Below, in pieces: positions 26,916 through 35,667 of a DNA stretch of 64,000 nucleotides (position 1 is the stretch's first letter; every line of letters starts with the position of its first letter). Below the pieces are notes generated by a model that ran no database searches, was not told the origin of the DNA, and worked only from the letters and a program-made list of their open reading frames with translations. The stretch is from Mariniphaga sediminis. Lineage in GTDB: Bacteria > Bacteroidota > Bacteroidia > Bacteroidales > Prolixibacteraceae. The DNA is taken from assembly GCF_003573545.1 (NCBI RefSeq), contig NZ_QWET01000013.1, forward strand, positions 62,001-126,000. The letters are read 5' to 3'. Both the position numbers and the translations under genes were made by a program.

Positions 26916-27938
26916 ATGAACCGGAAAATTTACCTGATTACTCTTTATATATTATCTGCTTTTATTGGCAGGGCCCAAATAGGAGGTGAAACAACGTACC
27001 AGTTTCTGGAGCTAACCAACTCAGCCAGGATGGCTGCTTTGGGAGGGACACAGATAGCCCTTACAGATACTTCGGATCTTAACCTGCCATTTCATAACCC
27101 GGCATTGTTACACCAGGGCATGCACCATAATGTTCTGGTTAACTATGTCAACTACTTTGTAGATATTAACTACGGTTATGCATCGTATGCACGTAAATAT
27201 GATGGAATCGGGAATTTTGCATTGGGAATGCACTATATTAATTACGGCGATTTTAAAGAAGCCACCGAACTGGGAATACTTACGGGAAATTTTTTTAATG
27301 CAGCCGAATATGCCCTGAACATGATCTACTCCAACCAGTACAAACGGCTTAGTTACGGAGCCAATCTTAAACCTGTTTTTTCGGTTTTTGAAAGTTACCG
27401 CTCGTTTGGCCTGGCAGCCGATTTAGGGATCAACTTCAGCAGCAAAGACAGCCTTACCCATGTGGCTTTGGTAGCAAGAAATATTGGCGGACAGATTACT
27501 ACCTACTACAATAACGGGGATCGCGAACCCATTCCATTCAACCTGCAGGCAGGAATCAGTACCAGGCTCAAATATGCTCCGGTTGTTTTTTCACTCACCA
27601 TGCAGCACCTTACCAATTGGGATTTGGCATGGAATGAAGATGCAGAAGAGGAAAACCTCGAAAACTGGTATGAACGGCAGGAAAGTTTTGCCAAACAAAT
27701 CATGAGGCATGCCGTATTTGGCATTGAAATACTTCCATCCGACAATTTTACAATCCGGGCGGGGTATAACTACCAGCGGCGACAGGAGTTGAAATTTAAG
27801 GAACGCCTTTCCACGGTGGGGTTTTCACTTGGGTTCGGGCTAAAAATAAAAAGGTTCCGGCTCGACTTTGCCACTTCCCGTTTTCACCTGGCCGGTTCTT
27901 CCAACCTGCTTTCTCTTGCCATAAATCTGAATGAATAA
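26916..27938 (+). CDS. porQ: Type IX secretion system protein PorQ
   Basis: This 340-residue outer-membrane protein has a signal peptide (ending FIGRAQ) and the PorQ/PorV-like beta-barrel pattern. Typical are QFLELTNSARMAALGG (about 30-45) and DLNLPFHNPALLHQGMH. PorQ belongs to the attachment complex of the type IX secretion system, found only in Bacteroidota, which exports proteins with a conserved C-terminal domain. Other Por genes are not adjacent, as is usual for this dispersed system. It is followed by cmk, as seen in other Bacteroidota. Confidence 0.9.
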   Translation: MNRKIYLITLYILSAFIGRAQIGGETTYQFLELTNSARMAALGGTQIALTDTSDLNLPFHNPALLHQGMHHNVLVNYVNYFVDINYGYASYARKYDGIGNFALGMHYINYGDFKEATELGILTGNFFNAAEYALNMIYSNQYKRLSYGANLKPVFSVFESYRSFGLAADLGINFSSKDSLTHVALVARNIGGQITTYYNNGDREPIPFNLQAGISTRLKYAPVVFSLTMQHLTNWDLAWNEDAEEENLENWYERQESFAKQIMRHAVFGIEILPSDNFTIRAGYNYQRRQELKFKERLSTVGFSLGFGLKIKRFRLDFATSRFHLAGSSNLLSLAINLNE

Positions 27939-27980
27939 CTTTAATTAAAAGACAACCGGGTCTGATTTAAAATCCTTTTT

Positions 27981-27988
27981 TATCTTTG
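27981..27988 (+). promoter_or_regulatory. -7 box of cmk
   Basis: TATCTTTG fits TAnnTTTG and lies 17 bases before the cmk start codon. No clear TTG is found at -33. Confidence 0.5.
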
Positions 27989-28005
27989 TCCTAAAAGCAA
28001 AACTA

Positions 28006-28704
28006 ATGACCGAAAAAAAGATTGTAATTGCCATCGACGGGCATTCATCGTGTGGAAAAAGTACATTGGCCAAATCGCTGGCCCGTGAATTGGGATACGT
28101 ATACATTGACAGCGGCGCCATGTACCGGGCAGTTACTCTTTACGCCCTGCGTAAAGGCTTGTTTTTAAACGGCCAACCCGACAGGGAAAAGGTCATTTCC
28201 AGGTTGAAAGAGATAAAAATTACTTTCGACTGGGATGAAAAAGCAGAAAAGAACACGACGTTCTTAAATGGTGAAAATATTGAAGAGGAGATTAGGCAAC
28301 TGGAAGTTTCGCAAAACGTGAGCCCTGTCAGCACCATTGCCGAAGTGCGTCATGAAATGGTGAAACAACAACGCGAAAATGGAAAAAGCAAGGGAATTGT
28401 GATGGATGGCCGCGATATTGGCACCGTAGTTTTTCCCGATGCTGAGTTGAAAATTTTTATGACGGCATCGCCAAAAATAAGGGCACAGAGGCGCTACCTC
28501 GAGCTAAAAGAAAAAGGACTGGAAGTTGATTTTGACGAAATACTCCAAAATGTAGAACAGCGTGATGCCATCGACTCCGGCCGCGAGGTAAGTCCCCTGA
28601 AAAAGGCAGACGATGCCATTGTGCTCGACAACAGTAACCTCACGCGTGAAGAACAGTTGCAATGGAGTTTGAACAAAGCAAGAGAAAAAATGGAGGAGAA
28701 ATGA
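28006..28704 (+). CDS. cmk: Cytidylate kinase
   Basis: This 232-residue enzyme phosphorylates CMP and dCMP with ATP. It has the P-loop GHSSCGKST (12-20), YIDSGAMYRAVTLYAL (about 31-46), GRDIGTVVFPDA (about 135-146) and a family-typical RAQRRYLELKEKG. The stop codon overlaps the start of ispH (ATGA at 28701-28704), so the two are translationally coupled. Confidence 0.95.
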   Translation: MTEKKIVIAIDGHSSCGKSTLAKSLARELGYVYIDSGAMYRAVTLYALRKGLFLNGQPDREKVISRLKEIKITFDWDEKAEKNTTFLNGENIEEEIRQLEVSQNVSPVSTIAEVRHEMVKQQRENGKSKGIVMDGRDIGTVVFPDAELKIFMTASPKIRAQRRYLELKEKGLEVDFDEILQNVEQRDAIDSGREVSPLKKADDAIVLDNSNLTREEQLQWSLNKAREKMEEK

Positions 28705-29564
28705 GAGTTGAAATTGACCAACGTTCCGGTTTTTGTTTTGGTGTAATTAAAACCATTCGATCTGCCGAGAGCGAACTGAAACACAGCAACAAGTTATATT
28801 GTCTTGGCGACATTGTTCACAACGGAATGGAGGTAGAGCGCCTCGAAAAAATGGGGCTTCATTCTGTTTCAAGAGAGGAATACTATCAGTTAAAAGATTG
28901 CAAAGTACTCATCCGGGCGCACGGCGAACCCCCGGAAACTTACGAACATGCCCGGAATAACAATATTGAACTGATTGACGCCACCTGCCCCGTAGTTCTG
29001 ACACTTCAGGAAAAAGTAAAAGGATCGTACGAAAAAAGCAAGGCGCAAGACGGGCAGATAGTTATTTTCGGAAAAAAGGGACATGCTGAAGTAATTGGCC
29101 TCGACGGGCAAATAGATAACAAGGCGATTGTTCTGGAGAACATAAATGACGTAGAACAGATAGACTTTTCGCGTCCCGTATCCCTTTACTCCCAGACAAC
29201 CAAAAGAGTAGAAGATTTTTATGCCATTGCCGACAAGGTGAAAACAAGCATGAAGCCAGGCATTCCGGTGGAAATTAAAGATTCTATCTGCCGGCAGGTT
29301 TCCAACCGCGTACCGCACCTCAAAAAATTTGTGCTTAATTTCGACCTCATACTGTTTGTGGCCGGCCATAAAAGTTCCAACGGAAAATATTTATACACCA
29401 TTTGTAAAGAAGAAAACCCGAGGACTCATCACATTTCGCGCACTTCCGAAATTGACCCTGCATGGTTTGAAAATGCTGAATCGGTAGGAATTTGCGGTGC
29501 AACGTCCACGCCCAACTGGCTGATGGAAGAAGTAGCCGACTGGGTCACCCAGCGATTCGATTGA
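28701..29564 (+). CDS. ispH: 4-hydroxy-3-methylbut-2-enyl diphosphate reductase
   Basis: This 287-residue iron-sulfur enzyme makes IPP and DMAPP in the last step of the MEP isoprenoid pathway. The three cluster cysteines are C12 (SGFCFGV), C96 (DATCPVV) and C197 (DSICRQV). The start at 28701 is preferred over an upstream ATG at 28662, because it gives the conserved N-terminus MRVEIDQRSGFCFGV and the 4-base overlap with cmk. The cmk-ispH pairing is seen in other bacteria. Confidence 0.95.
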   Translation: MRVEIDQRSGFCFGVIKTIRSAESELKHSNKLYCLGDIVHNGMEVERLEKMGLHSVSREEYYQLKDCKVLIRAHGEPPETYEHARNNNIELIDATCPVVLTLQEKVKGSYEKSKAQDGQIVIFGKKGHAEVIGLDGQIDNKAIVLENINDVEQIDFSRPVSLYSQTTKRVEDFYAIADKVKTSMKPGIPVEIKDSICRQVSNRVPHLKKFVLNFDLILFVAGHKSSNGKYLYTICKEENPRTHHISRTSEIDPAWFENAESVGICGATSTPNWLMEEVADWVTQRFD

Positions 29565-29607
29565 TCAGGGATTTTTTTGTTTCTTTGATGAAGCAAAAAT
29601 AAGACCC

Positions 29608-32079
29608 ATGCCCGAAATGTTTGCCCAGGTTATTTTACCCCTCCCGCTGCACGATGCATTCACGTATCGTGTGCCGGAACAATGGCACGGACAAATCAGG
29701 CCAGGGCAACGGGTTGTAGTACAGTTTGGCGCAAAAAAGTTTTATGCCGCGCTGGTATTTTCCCTCTCCCAAAGCGCTCCCCAAAATATCGAAACAAAAG
29801 AGATTATTCAGCTTTTGGACGAGGAGCCGGTGGTTTTACATCAAAATTTTGAATTATGGAAATGGATGGCAAGCTACTACTGCTGCACGCTGGGCGATAT
29901 TTTCCGGGCCGCTCTTCCGCCAGGGTTAAAACTGGAAAGCAAATCGAAAATTATGCTGACCGGCAACGAGGAAGAACACCCGGTTTCTGAAAAAGAATTC
30001 CGTATTCTTGAGCAGGTTAAGCAGGATGTTTCCTCCCTTGAGATACTGCAAAAAAAGCTGGGAAATAATTTTTCTTACTCGGCATTAAAATCACTTCTCG
30101 ACCGGAATATCATTCGGGTAGAGGAAAAAATAAATTCAAAATATAAACCTAAGACAGAAACGTATCTGAAATTTCACCCCCAAATAACATCGGAAGAAGT
30201 TCTGGAGCAAAAAATTGAAACGTTGCAGCGCGCAAAAAAACAGGAAGCACTGCTTTTTCTTTTCTGCGAAAAAATCCACGCCTTTCAACCGGGACAAAAA
30301 TCCTTTATCAGTAAGAAAGAATTGTTGAAAGGAGCCGAATTTAGCGCTTCTCTTTTAAACGGTCTCATAAATAAAAAAATAGTAAAATCTTTTCAGCAAC
30401 AGGTTTCGCGCATTGACGAAAAACGGGAAAAGCAAGCAGATTTGAACCTGTTAAACAGGCACCAGCAACAGGCGCTGGAAGAGATAAAGAACTGTTTTGA
30501 AAAAAATCAGGTAGCGCTGATTCACGGGATTACGGCCAGCGGTAAAACGGAAATTTACATTCACCTGATTGATGAAGTACTGAAATCAGGACGACAGGCG
30601 TTATACCTGCTTCCGGAAATTGCCCTTACCACGCAAATTATTGAGCGGCTGAAAAATGTATTCGGATCGAAAGTAGGAATTTATCATTCGCGGCTAAACA
30701 GCCAGGAGCGGGTGGAAATATGGAAAAAGGTATTACAATTCCAAACCAATCCGCAACAAGGTTACCAGGTCATTCTGGGGGCACGCTCAGCGCTGTTTAT
30801 GCCCTTTTCAAAACTGGGACTTGTTATTGTGGACGAGGAACATGAAAACTCATTCAAACAGTTTGATCCGGCGCCCCGGTACCATGCCCGCGATATGGCC
30901 GTAGTATTGGGGAAACAAAATTCGGCTCACATTTTACTTGGCTCTGCCACCCCTTCGTATGAAAGTTTTTTCAATGCACTCACCGGAAAATACGGATTGG
31001 TAAACCTCACAAAAAGGCACTCGAATGTAGAGCTTCCAGAAATAATCATTGCCGATTTAAAACGCGCATGGAAGAAAAAACAAATGCGATCGGTACTCAC
31101 TCCCGAGCTTTTTGGATTAATGGAAGAGGCGCTTCAAAACAAGGAACAGATTATTCTTTTCCAAAACAGAAGAGGATATTCTCCTTTTGTTCAGTGCTTT
31201 ACCTGCGGATGGATTCCCCGGTGCAAAAACTGTGAAGTAAGCCTCACTTATCACAAATACAAAAAAAGGCTGAATTGCCACTACTGTGGTTTTAGCATTG
31301 CCATGCCCCCGGAATGCCCTGAATGTGGTTCACCCGAAATAAAAACACGGGGATTTGGCACCGAAAAAATCGAAGATGAACTGAAACCGCTTTTTCCAGG
31401 GGTTCAGATAGCCAGAATGGACCTCGACACTACCCGGTCGAAAAACGCCTTCGAAAAAATAATCAAAAACCTGGAAACGAAAAAAACCGACATATTGATT
31501 GGCACACAAATGGTGACCAAAGGACTTGACTTCGAGCATGTAAGTGTTGTGGGCATTTTAAATGCAGACAACCTCATTAACTTCCCCGATTTCAGGGCGC
31601 ATGAGCGGGCCTACCAGCTTATTTCACAGGTGAGCGGGCGGGCCGGAAGAAAACACAGCCGGGGAAAAGTGGTGGTTCAGACCGCACAACCTGAGCACCC
31701 ATTGGTGGAAATTATCAGACGGCAGGATTACACCAACGCTTTCAGGGAACAAATGAAAGAACGCCAGCTGTTTAAATATCCGCCATATTACCGGTTTATT
31801 AAACTCATTGTAAAACACAAAAATCCGGAAAATGTAAACCGGGTAGCCGGTCAGTTGGCAGACTTGTTACGCCGGAACAGAAACATGAAAGTACTTGGGC
31901 CCGAGTTTCCGCTGGTAAGCCGTATCCAGTTGTGGTATCATAAGGAAATTTGGTTAAAAATAGATCCGCTCCTGCCACTCGATGAAGTAAAAATATTTGT
32001 CGCACAGGGAATCGAAACCGTTCGCCGGCTTAAAGAAAACAGCAGCTGCATCATCAACATTGATGTAGATCCTGCCTGA
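29608..32079 (+). CDS. priA: Primosomal protein N' (PriA helicase)
   Basis: This 823-residue helicase reloads the replisome at collapsed forks. It has an N-terminal 3'-DNA-binding domain (FTYRVPEQWHGQIRPGQRV, about 19-37), Walker A GITASGKTE (about 307-315), the DEEH box (about 409-412) and the PriA zinc-binding region with eight cysteines (CFTCGW, CKNC, CHYC, CPEC; about 531-572). Helicase motifs continue to QVSGRAGR. Length is slightly above the 730 residues of the E. coli protein, as is common in Bacteroidota. Confidence 0.96.
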   Translation: MPEMFAQVILPLPLHDAFTYRVPEQWHGQIRPGQRVVVQFGAKKFYAALVFSLSQSAPQNIETKEIIQLLDEEPVVLHQNFELWKWMASYYCCTLGDIFRAALPPGLKLESKSKIMLTGNEEEHPVSEKEFRILEQVKQDVSSLEILQKKLGNNFSYSALKSLLDRNIIRVEEKINSKYKPKTETYLKFHPQITSEEVLEQKIETLQRAKKQEALLFLFCEKIHAFQPGQKSFISKKELLKGAEFSASLLNGLINKKIVKSFQQQVSRIDEKREKQADLNLLNRHQQQALEEIKNCFEKNQVALIHGITASGKTEIYIHLIDEVLKSGRQALYLLPEIALTTQIIERLKNVFGSKVGIYHSRLNSQERVEIWKKVLQFQTNPQQGYQVILGARSALFMPFSKLGLVIVDEEHENSFKQFDPAPRYHARDMAVVLGKQNSAHILLGSATPSYESFFNALTGKYGLVNLTKRHSNVELPEIIIADLKRAWKKKQMRSVLTPELFGLMEEALQNKEQIILFQNRRGYSPFVQCFTCGWIPRCKNCEVSLTYHKYKKRLNCHYCGFSIAMPPECPECGSPEIKTRGFGTEKIEDELKPLFPGVQIARMDLDTTRSKNAFEKIIKNLETKKTDILIGTQMVTKGLDFEHVSVVGILNADNLINFPDFRAHERAYQLISQVSGRAGRKHSRGKVVVQTAQPEHPLVEIIRRQDYTNAFREQMKERQLFKYPPYYRFIKLIVKHKNPENVNRVAGQLADLLRRNRNMKVLGPEFPLVSRIQLWYHKEIWLKIDPLLPLDEVKIFVAQGIETVRRLKENSSCIINIDVDPA

Positions 32080-32146
32080 GAAGCAGGATAAACCTCTTTG
32101 GCCGGCTAAAACTATGCACGGCCTTTCCCCGATTCTCATTTTTTCT

Positions 32147-32154
32147 TAGTTTTG
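32147..32154 (+). promoter_or_regulatory. -7 box of the heptose kinase gene
   Basis: TAGTTTTG fits TAnnTTTG and ends 18 bases before the GTG start at 32173. The -33 region shows no clear TTG. Confidence 0.45.
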
Positions 32155-32172
32155 TGCTTTTTATAAAACCGG

Positions 32173-33168
32173 GTGAACGAAAAAGAAGTCAATCGAATAT
32201 TTGAACAATTCCACCAAATGCGTGCAATTGTTATTGGCGACGCAATGGTTGATACCTATATGTGGGGCACGGTAGATCGGGTATCTCCCGAAGCTCCCAT
32301 TCCTATTGTTTCTGTCACACACCGCGAAAGCCGGCTGGGCGGCGCTGCCAATGTCTCCTTAAACATCAGTGCGCTGGGCGCTGTTCCCGTATTGTTTTCC
32401 GTAATAGGCGACGATGACAAAGGGCGTAAATTCCAAAAAATGATTCGGAAGAATAACCTGCCGGAACACGGAATTTTTATGGATCCCAATAGGGTTACTA
32501 CCGTAAAAAGCCGTATCATCGGGAAAGGACAACACATTGCTCGGGTTGACGAGGAATCTACCGGGTTAATTGATGCATCGATTGAGCAGATGCTGGCTGA
32601 CGGAATAAAAAAAGAAATCGAATCCAACAAAGTCGATGTTATCATTTTTGTGGATTACGACAAAGGGGTGATTACTCCCGGTCTTTTTGAAGAAATAAAC
32701 AATGTTGCGCAGAAAAAGGGGATTCCCGTTGCCGCCGACCCTAAAAAACGAAATTTCCACCACTACCGGAACATCGATCTTTTCAAACCCAATTTTAAGG
32801 AGTTTATGGAAGGGACCGGTGTAGCCCTTGAAAAAGGAAACCTGGAGGCCTTGCGGGAAGCGGCCCATGTTTTCAGAAGAAAACAGAACTTCAAACTTAT
32901 TTTTATTACACTCTCGGAGTTAGGGGTTTTTATCAGCAACGGCGAGAAAGAACAATATTATCCGGCTGTAATCCGCCACATTTCTGATGTTTCGGGAGCA
33001 GGTGATTCGGTCATTGCGGTGGCCGGACTTACAATGGCCGCCGGATTAGCGCATGAAACTATGGCACTGATGTCGAATATAGCCGGCGGATTGGTTTGCG
33101 AAAGCCCCGGGGTGGTTACTGTCGACAAGAATCAATTGATACAGATAATGAAATCACAAAAAATATAA
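32173..33168 (+). CDS. PfkB-family heptose 7-phosphate kinase (RfaE1/HldE N-domain type)
   Basis: This 331-residue ribokinase-type enzyme matches the kinase half of HldE (RfaE domain I), which phosphorylates heptose 7-phosphate for the LPS core precursor ADP-heptose. Family motifs are GDAMVDTYMWGTVDRVSPEAP (from about residue 22), LGGAANVSLNISALGA and the catalytic DVSGAGDS (about 271-278). The start is GTG; no ATG precedes the conserved region until residue 16. The nucleotidyltransferase half (RfaE2) is not fused or adjacent. Confidence 0.88.
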   Translation: MNEKEVNRIFEQFHQMRAIVIGDAMVDTYMWGTVDRVSPEAPIPIVSVTHRESRLGGAANVSLNISALGAVPVLFSVIGDDDKGRKFQKMIRKNNLPEHGIFMDPNRVTTVKSRIIGKGQHIARVDEESTGLIDASIEQMLADGIKKEIESNKVDVIIFVDYDKGVITPGLFEEINNVAQKKGIPVAADPKKRNFHHYRNIDLFKPNFKEFMEGTGVALEKGNLEALREAAHVFRRKQNFKLIFITLSELGVFISNGEKEQYYPAVIRHISDVSGAGDSVIAVAGLTMAAGLAHETMALMSNIAGGLVCESPGVVTVDKNQLIQIMKSQKI

Positions 33169-33289
33169 ACTTTTTAACTGCTCAATTCCAGCGTCTTAAT
33201 CAGTTACTAACGAGCGATGTCAAAAAATACCTTTATGTGGTTAAGGCTAATTTATTAAATTTGAAACCGTTCATTAAAACAAAAAATTA

Positions 33290-34093
33290 ATGGGAAAAAT
33301 TATATCTCTGGCAAACCAGAAGGGAGGGGTAGGAAAAACCACTACCACCATTAACCTGGCGGCGAGCCTGGCTGTATTGGAACAGAAAGTACTGATAATT
33401 GATGCTGATCCGCAGGCAAACTCTACCTCAGGATTCGGGTTTGATGTTAAAAATGTGCAGTCGAGTATTTATGAATGTATTGTGGATGAGATTGATCCGG
33501 AAAAGGTTATTCTCAAAACCGATGTAGCCAACCTCGATATCATTCCTTCTCACATCGACCTGGTAGGTGCCGAGATTGAAATGCTCAACATGCCCAACCG
33601 GGAAAAAATACTTCGTGGGACGATCGAAAAACTAAAAGACACCTACGATTTTATTTTTATCGATTGTTCTCCTTCGCTTGGTCTGATTACCGTAAATGCA
33701 CTTACAGCATCTGATTCGGTAATAATTCCGGTGCAGTGTGAATATTTTGCGCTCGAAGGATTGGGAAAACTGCTGAATACCATTAAAATTATACAGAACC
33801 GGCTCAACCCTGAATTGGAAATTGAAGGTTTTCTTCTGACGATGTTCGACTCACGACTGAACCTTTCGAACCAGGTTTATGAAGAAGTGAAGCGTCACTT
33901 CCAGGACATGGTTTTTGAAACAGTCATTCAGCGAAATGTAAAGTTAAGCGAGGCGCCAAGTTACGGGAAACCGGTGGTACTTTATGATGCCAGTTCGCGG
34001 GGAGCAATCAACCACATGAACCTCGCCCGTGAAATTCTTCAACGAAACGGAATGACGCGCATGGCGCAGGAAAGTAAAATCATTAACAGTTAA
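33290..34093 (+). CDS. parA: Chromosome-partitioning ATPase ParA (Soj)
   Basis: This 267-residue ATPase segregates the replication-origin region with ParB. The deviant Walker A KGGVGKTTT is at about 10-18, Walker A' IIDADPQANST at about 38-48 and Walker B IFIDCSPSLG at about 122-131. It lacks an N-terminal DNA-binding extension, so it is the chromosomal type. parB follows after 12 bases. I saw no parS-like TGTTTCACGTGAAACA in the window. Confidence 0.95.
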   Translation: MGKIISLANQKGGVGKTTTTINLAASLAVLEQKVLIIDADPQANSTSGFGFDVKNVQSSIYECIVDEIDPEKVILKTDVANLDIIPSHIDLVGAEIEMLNMPNREKILRGTIEKLKDTYDFIFIDCSPSLGLITVNALTASDSVIIPVQCEYFALEGLGKLLNTIKIIQNRLNPELEIEGFLLTMFDSRLNLSNQVYEEVKRHFQDMVFETVIQRNVKLSEAPSYGKPVVLYDASSRGAINHMNLAREILQRNGMTRMAQESKIINS

Positions 34094-34105
34094 TATTATT
34101 GGGCT

Positions 34106-34966
34106 ATGGCAAAAAGGAATGCACTGGGAAGGGGCTTGGGAGCGCTTATCGACGATGCGGAGAAAATGAAGCAGGCCGGTATCAGCGAAATTGAACTTAC
34201 TAAAATTGAAGCGAATCCCTTTCAACCGCGCTCAAAATTTGACGAAGAGTCGCTTGAAGAACTGGCGGCATCCATCCGGGAGATAGGGCTCATTCAACCT
34301 ATTACCCTGCGAAAAAACGGATCCGACAGCTTTCAGATTATTGCAGGTGAACGCCGCTTCAGGGCCGCACAAAAAGCCGGAATGGAAACTATCCCGGCCT
34401 ACATCCGCCACGCCAAAGATGACGGAATGCTGGAAATGGCGCTGGTAGAAAATATTCAGCGCGAAGATTTGGATGCCATCGAAATTGCGCTCAGTTACCA
34501 GCGATTGATGGACGAACTTGAATTTACACAGGAAGACCTGAGCGGACGGGTAGGTAAAAAACGTTCCACAATTGCCAATTATCTTCGGTTACTAAAGCTT
34601 CCGGCTATAATTCAGAAGGCGCTGCGCGAAAAAGAGATCAGCATGGGACATGCACGGGCGCTTATTAATATAGAAGATGCCGATGTGCAGGAAATGATTT
34701 ACCAGCAAATCGTAAAATACGGCTTTTCGGTTCGAAGAGTAGAGGAAATTGTGCGGAGCCTCGACGAAGAAGGCCTGCAACAAAATCAATCCAGAAAAAA
34801 AGAACTACCTAAGGAATACAGGGATTACAAAGGGCAACTGGGAAAATTGCTGGGATCGCGTATTGGTATTTCGGTGAATGAAAAAGGCAAAGGGAAAATT
34901 GTAATTCCTTTTAAATCAGGAAATGACCTTGAACGAATTGTTAAAATAATTGAAAACAATAAATAA
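34106..34966 (+). CDS. parB: Chromosome-partitioning protein ParB (Spo0J)
   Basis: This 286-residue protein binds parS and, in known homologues, acts as a CTP-dependent DNA clamp. It begins MAKRNALGRGLGALI, a usual ParB start that stimulates ParA. The CTP/nuclease-like domain spans about 30-120 and includes the GERRFRAA motif; a helix-turn-helix (about 145-170, VGKKRSTIANYLRLLKLP) follows. It sits between parA and the DUF5683 gene in one operon. Confidence 0.95.
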   Translation: MAKRNALGRGLGALIDDAEKMKQAGISEIELTKIEANPFQPRSKFDEESLEELAASIREIGLIQPITLRKNGSDSFQIIAGERRFRAAQKAGMETIPAYIRHAKDDGMLEMALVENIQREDLDAIEIALSYQRLMDELEFTQEDLSGRVGKKRSTIANYLRLLKLPAIIQKALREKEISMGHARALINIEDADVQEMIYQQIVKYGFSVRRVEEIVRSLDEEGLQQNQSRKKELPKEYRDYKGQLGKLLGSRIGISVNEKGKGKIVIPFKSGNDLERIVKIIENNK

Positions 34967-34992
34967 AACACCCCTTCCTGGTTCTCTCTGCA

Positions 34993-35664
34993 ATGAAACT
35001 TCTATTTTTGGGCAAAAAATTACGAAGCGTGATTAAAAGAGGGTATCTGTTGAAAAATATACTGATAGTAATCCAGTTGTTGGCGGTACTTAACCTCCAG
35101 GCGCAACTGGTGGATACTGATACCCTGAAAACAGTGAAAAAACTCCCTCCGGTGGAAGAAGAGGAAAAAGTACACTCGCCCCGGAAAGCAACCATTTATT
35201 CAGCTATCCTCCCGGGTTTGGGACAGGCGTATAATAAAAAATACTGGAAAATCCCAATCATTTACATCGGCTTTGGAGCTATCGGGTATTTTATCGACTG
35301 GAATAACGAAAACTACCAATTGTTTAGAACAGGATACCGGCATCTTACCGACGATGATCCGGAAACACAGGATTACCTGAAAATAGAAGCGGTAAGACGA
35401 AACAATTACGATTTGAACAATCCAACCCAATTCAATAATCTAAAAACCGCACTTTCCAAACAACAGGATTATTACCGGCGTAACCGCGACTTATTATTTA
35501 TTAGTATTGTCGGATTTTACGGGCTGAATATTATCGATGCCAGTGTTGATGCCCATCTTTTCGATTTTGATATCGGGGATGATTTGACCATGAACTGGCA
35601 ACCTTCGATGTTGAATATCGATAATAATTTTATTTATTGCGTTAATTTTAGATTTAATTTTTGA
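34993..35664 (+). CDS. DUF5683 membrane/secreted protein
   Basis: This 223-residue protein has an N-terminal hydrophobic signal (about 21-38, ending LNLQAQ) and the DUF5683 pattern: PRKATIYSAILPGLGQAYNKKYWKIP, followed by hydrophobic stretches (about 89-101 and 161-180) separated by a polar segment rich in Tyr and Asn. Function is not established. Its place between parB and a lytic transglycosylase is typical of Bacteroidota and suggests a cell-envelope role linked to division or growth. Confidence 0.85.
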   Translation: MKLLFLGKKLRSVIKRGYLLKNILIVIQLLAVLNLQAQLVDTDTLKTVKKLPPVEEEEKVHSPRKATIYSAILPGLGQAYNKKYWKIPIIYIGFGAIGYFIDWNNENYQLFRTGYRHLTDDDPETQDYLKIEAVRRNNYDLNNPTQFNNLKTALSKQQDYYRRNRDLLFISIVGFYGLNIIDASVDAHLFDFDIGDDLTMNWQPSMLNIDNNFIYCVNFRFNF

Positions 35665-35667
35665 AGT

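Noticed and set aside
33169-33289. Possible parS site near parAB
   Set aside because: No TGTTTCACGTGAAACA-like palindrome is visible here or elsewhere in the window; CACGTG at about 53937 lies in a coding region and lacks the flanks.
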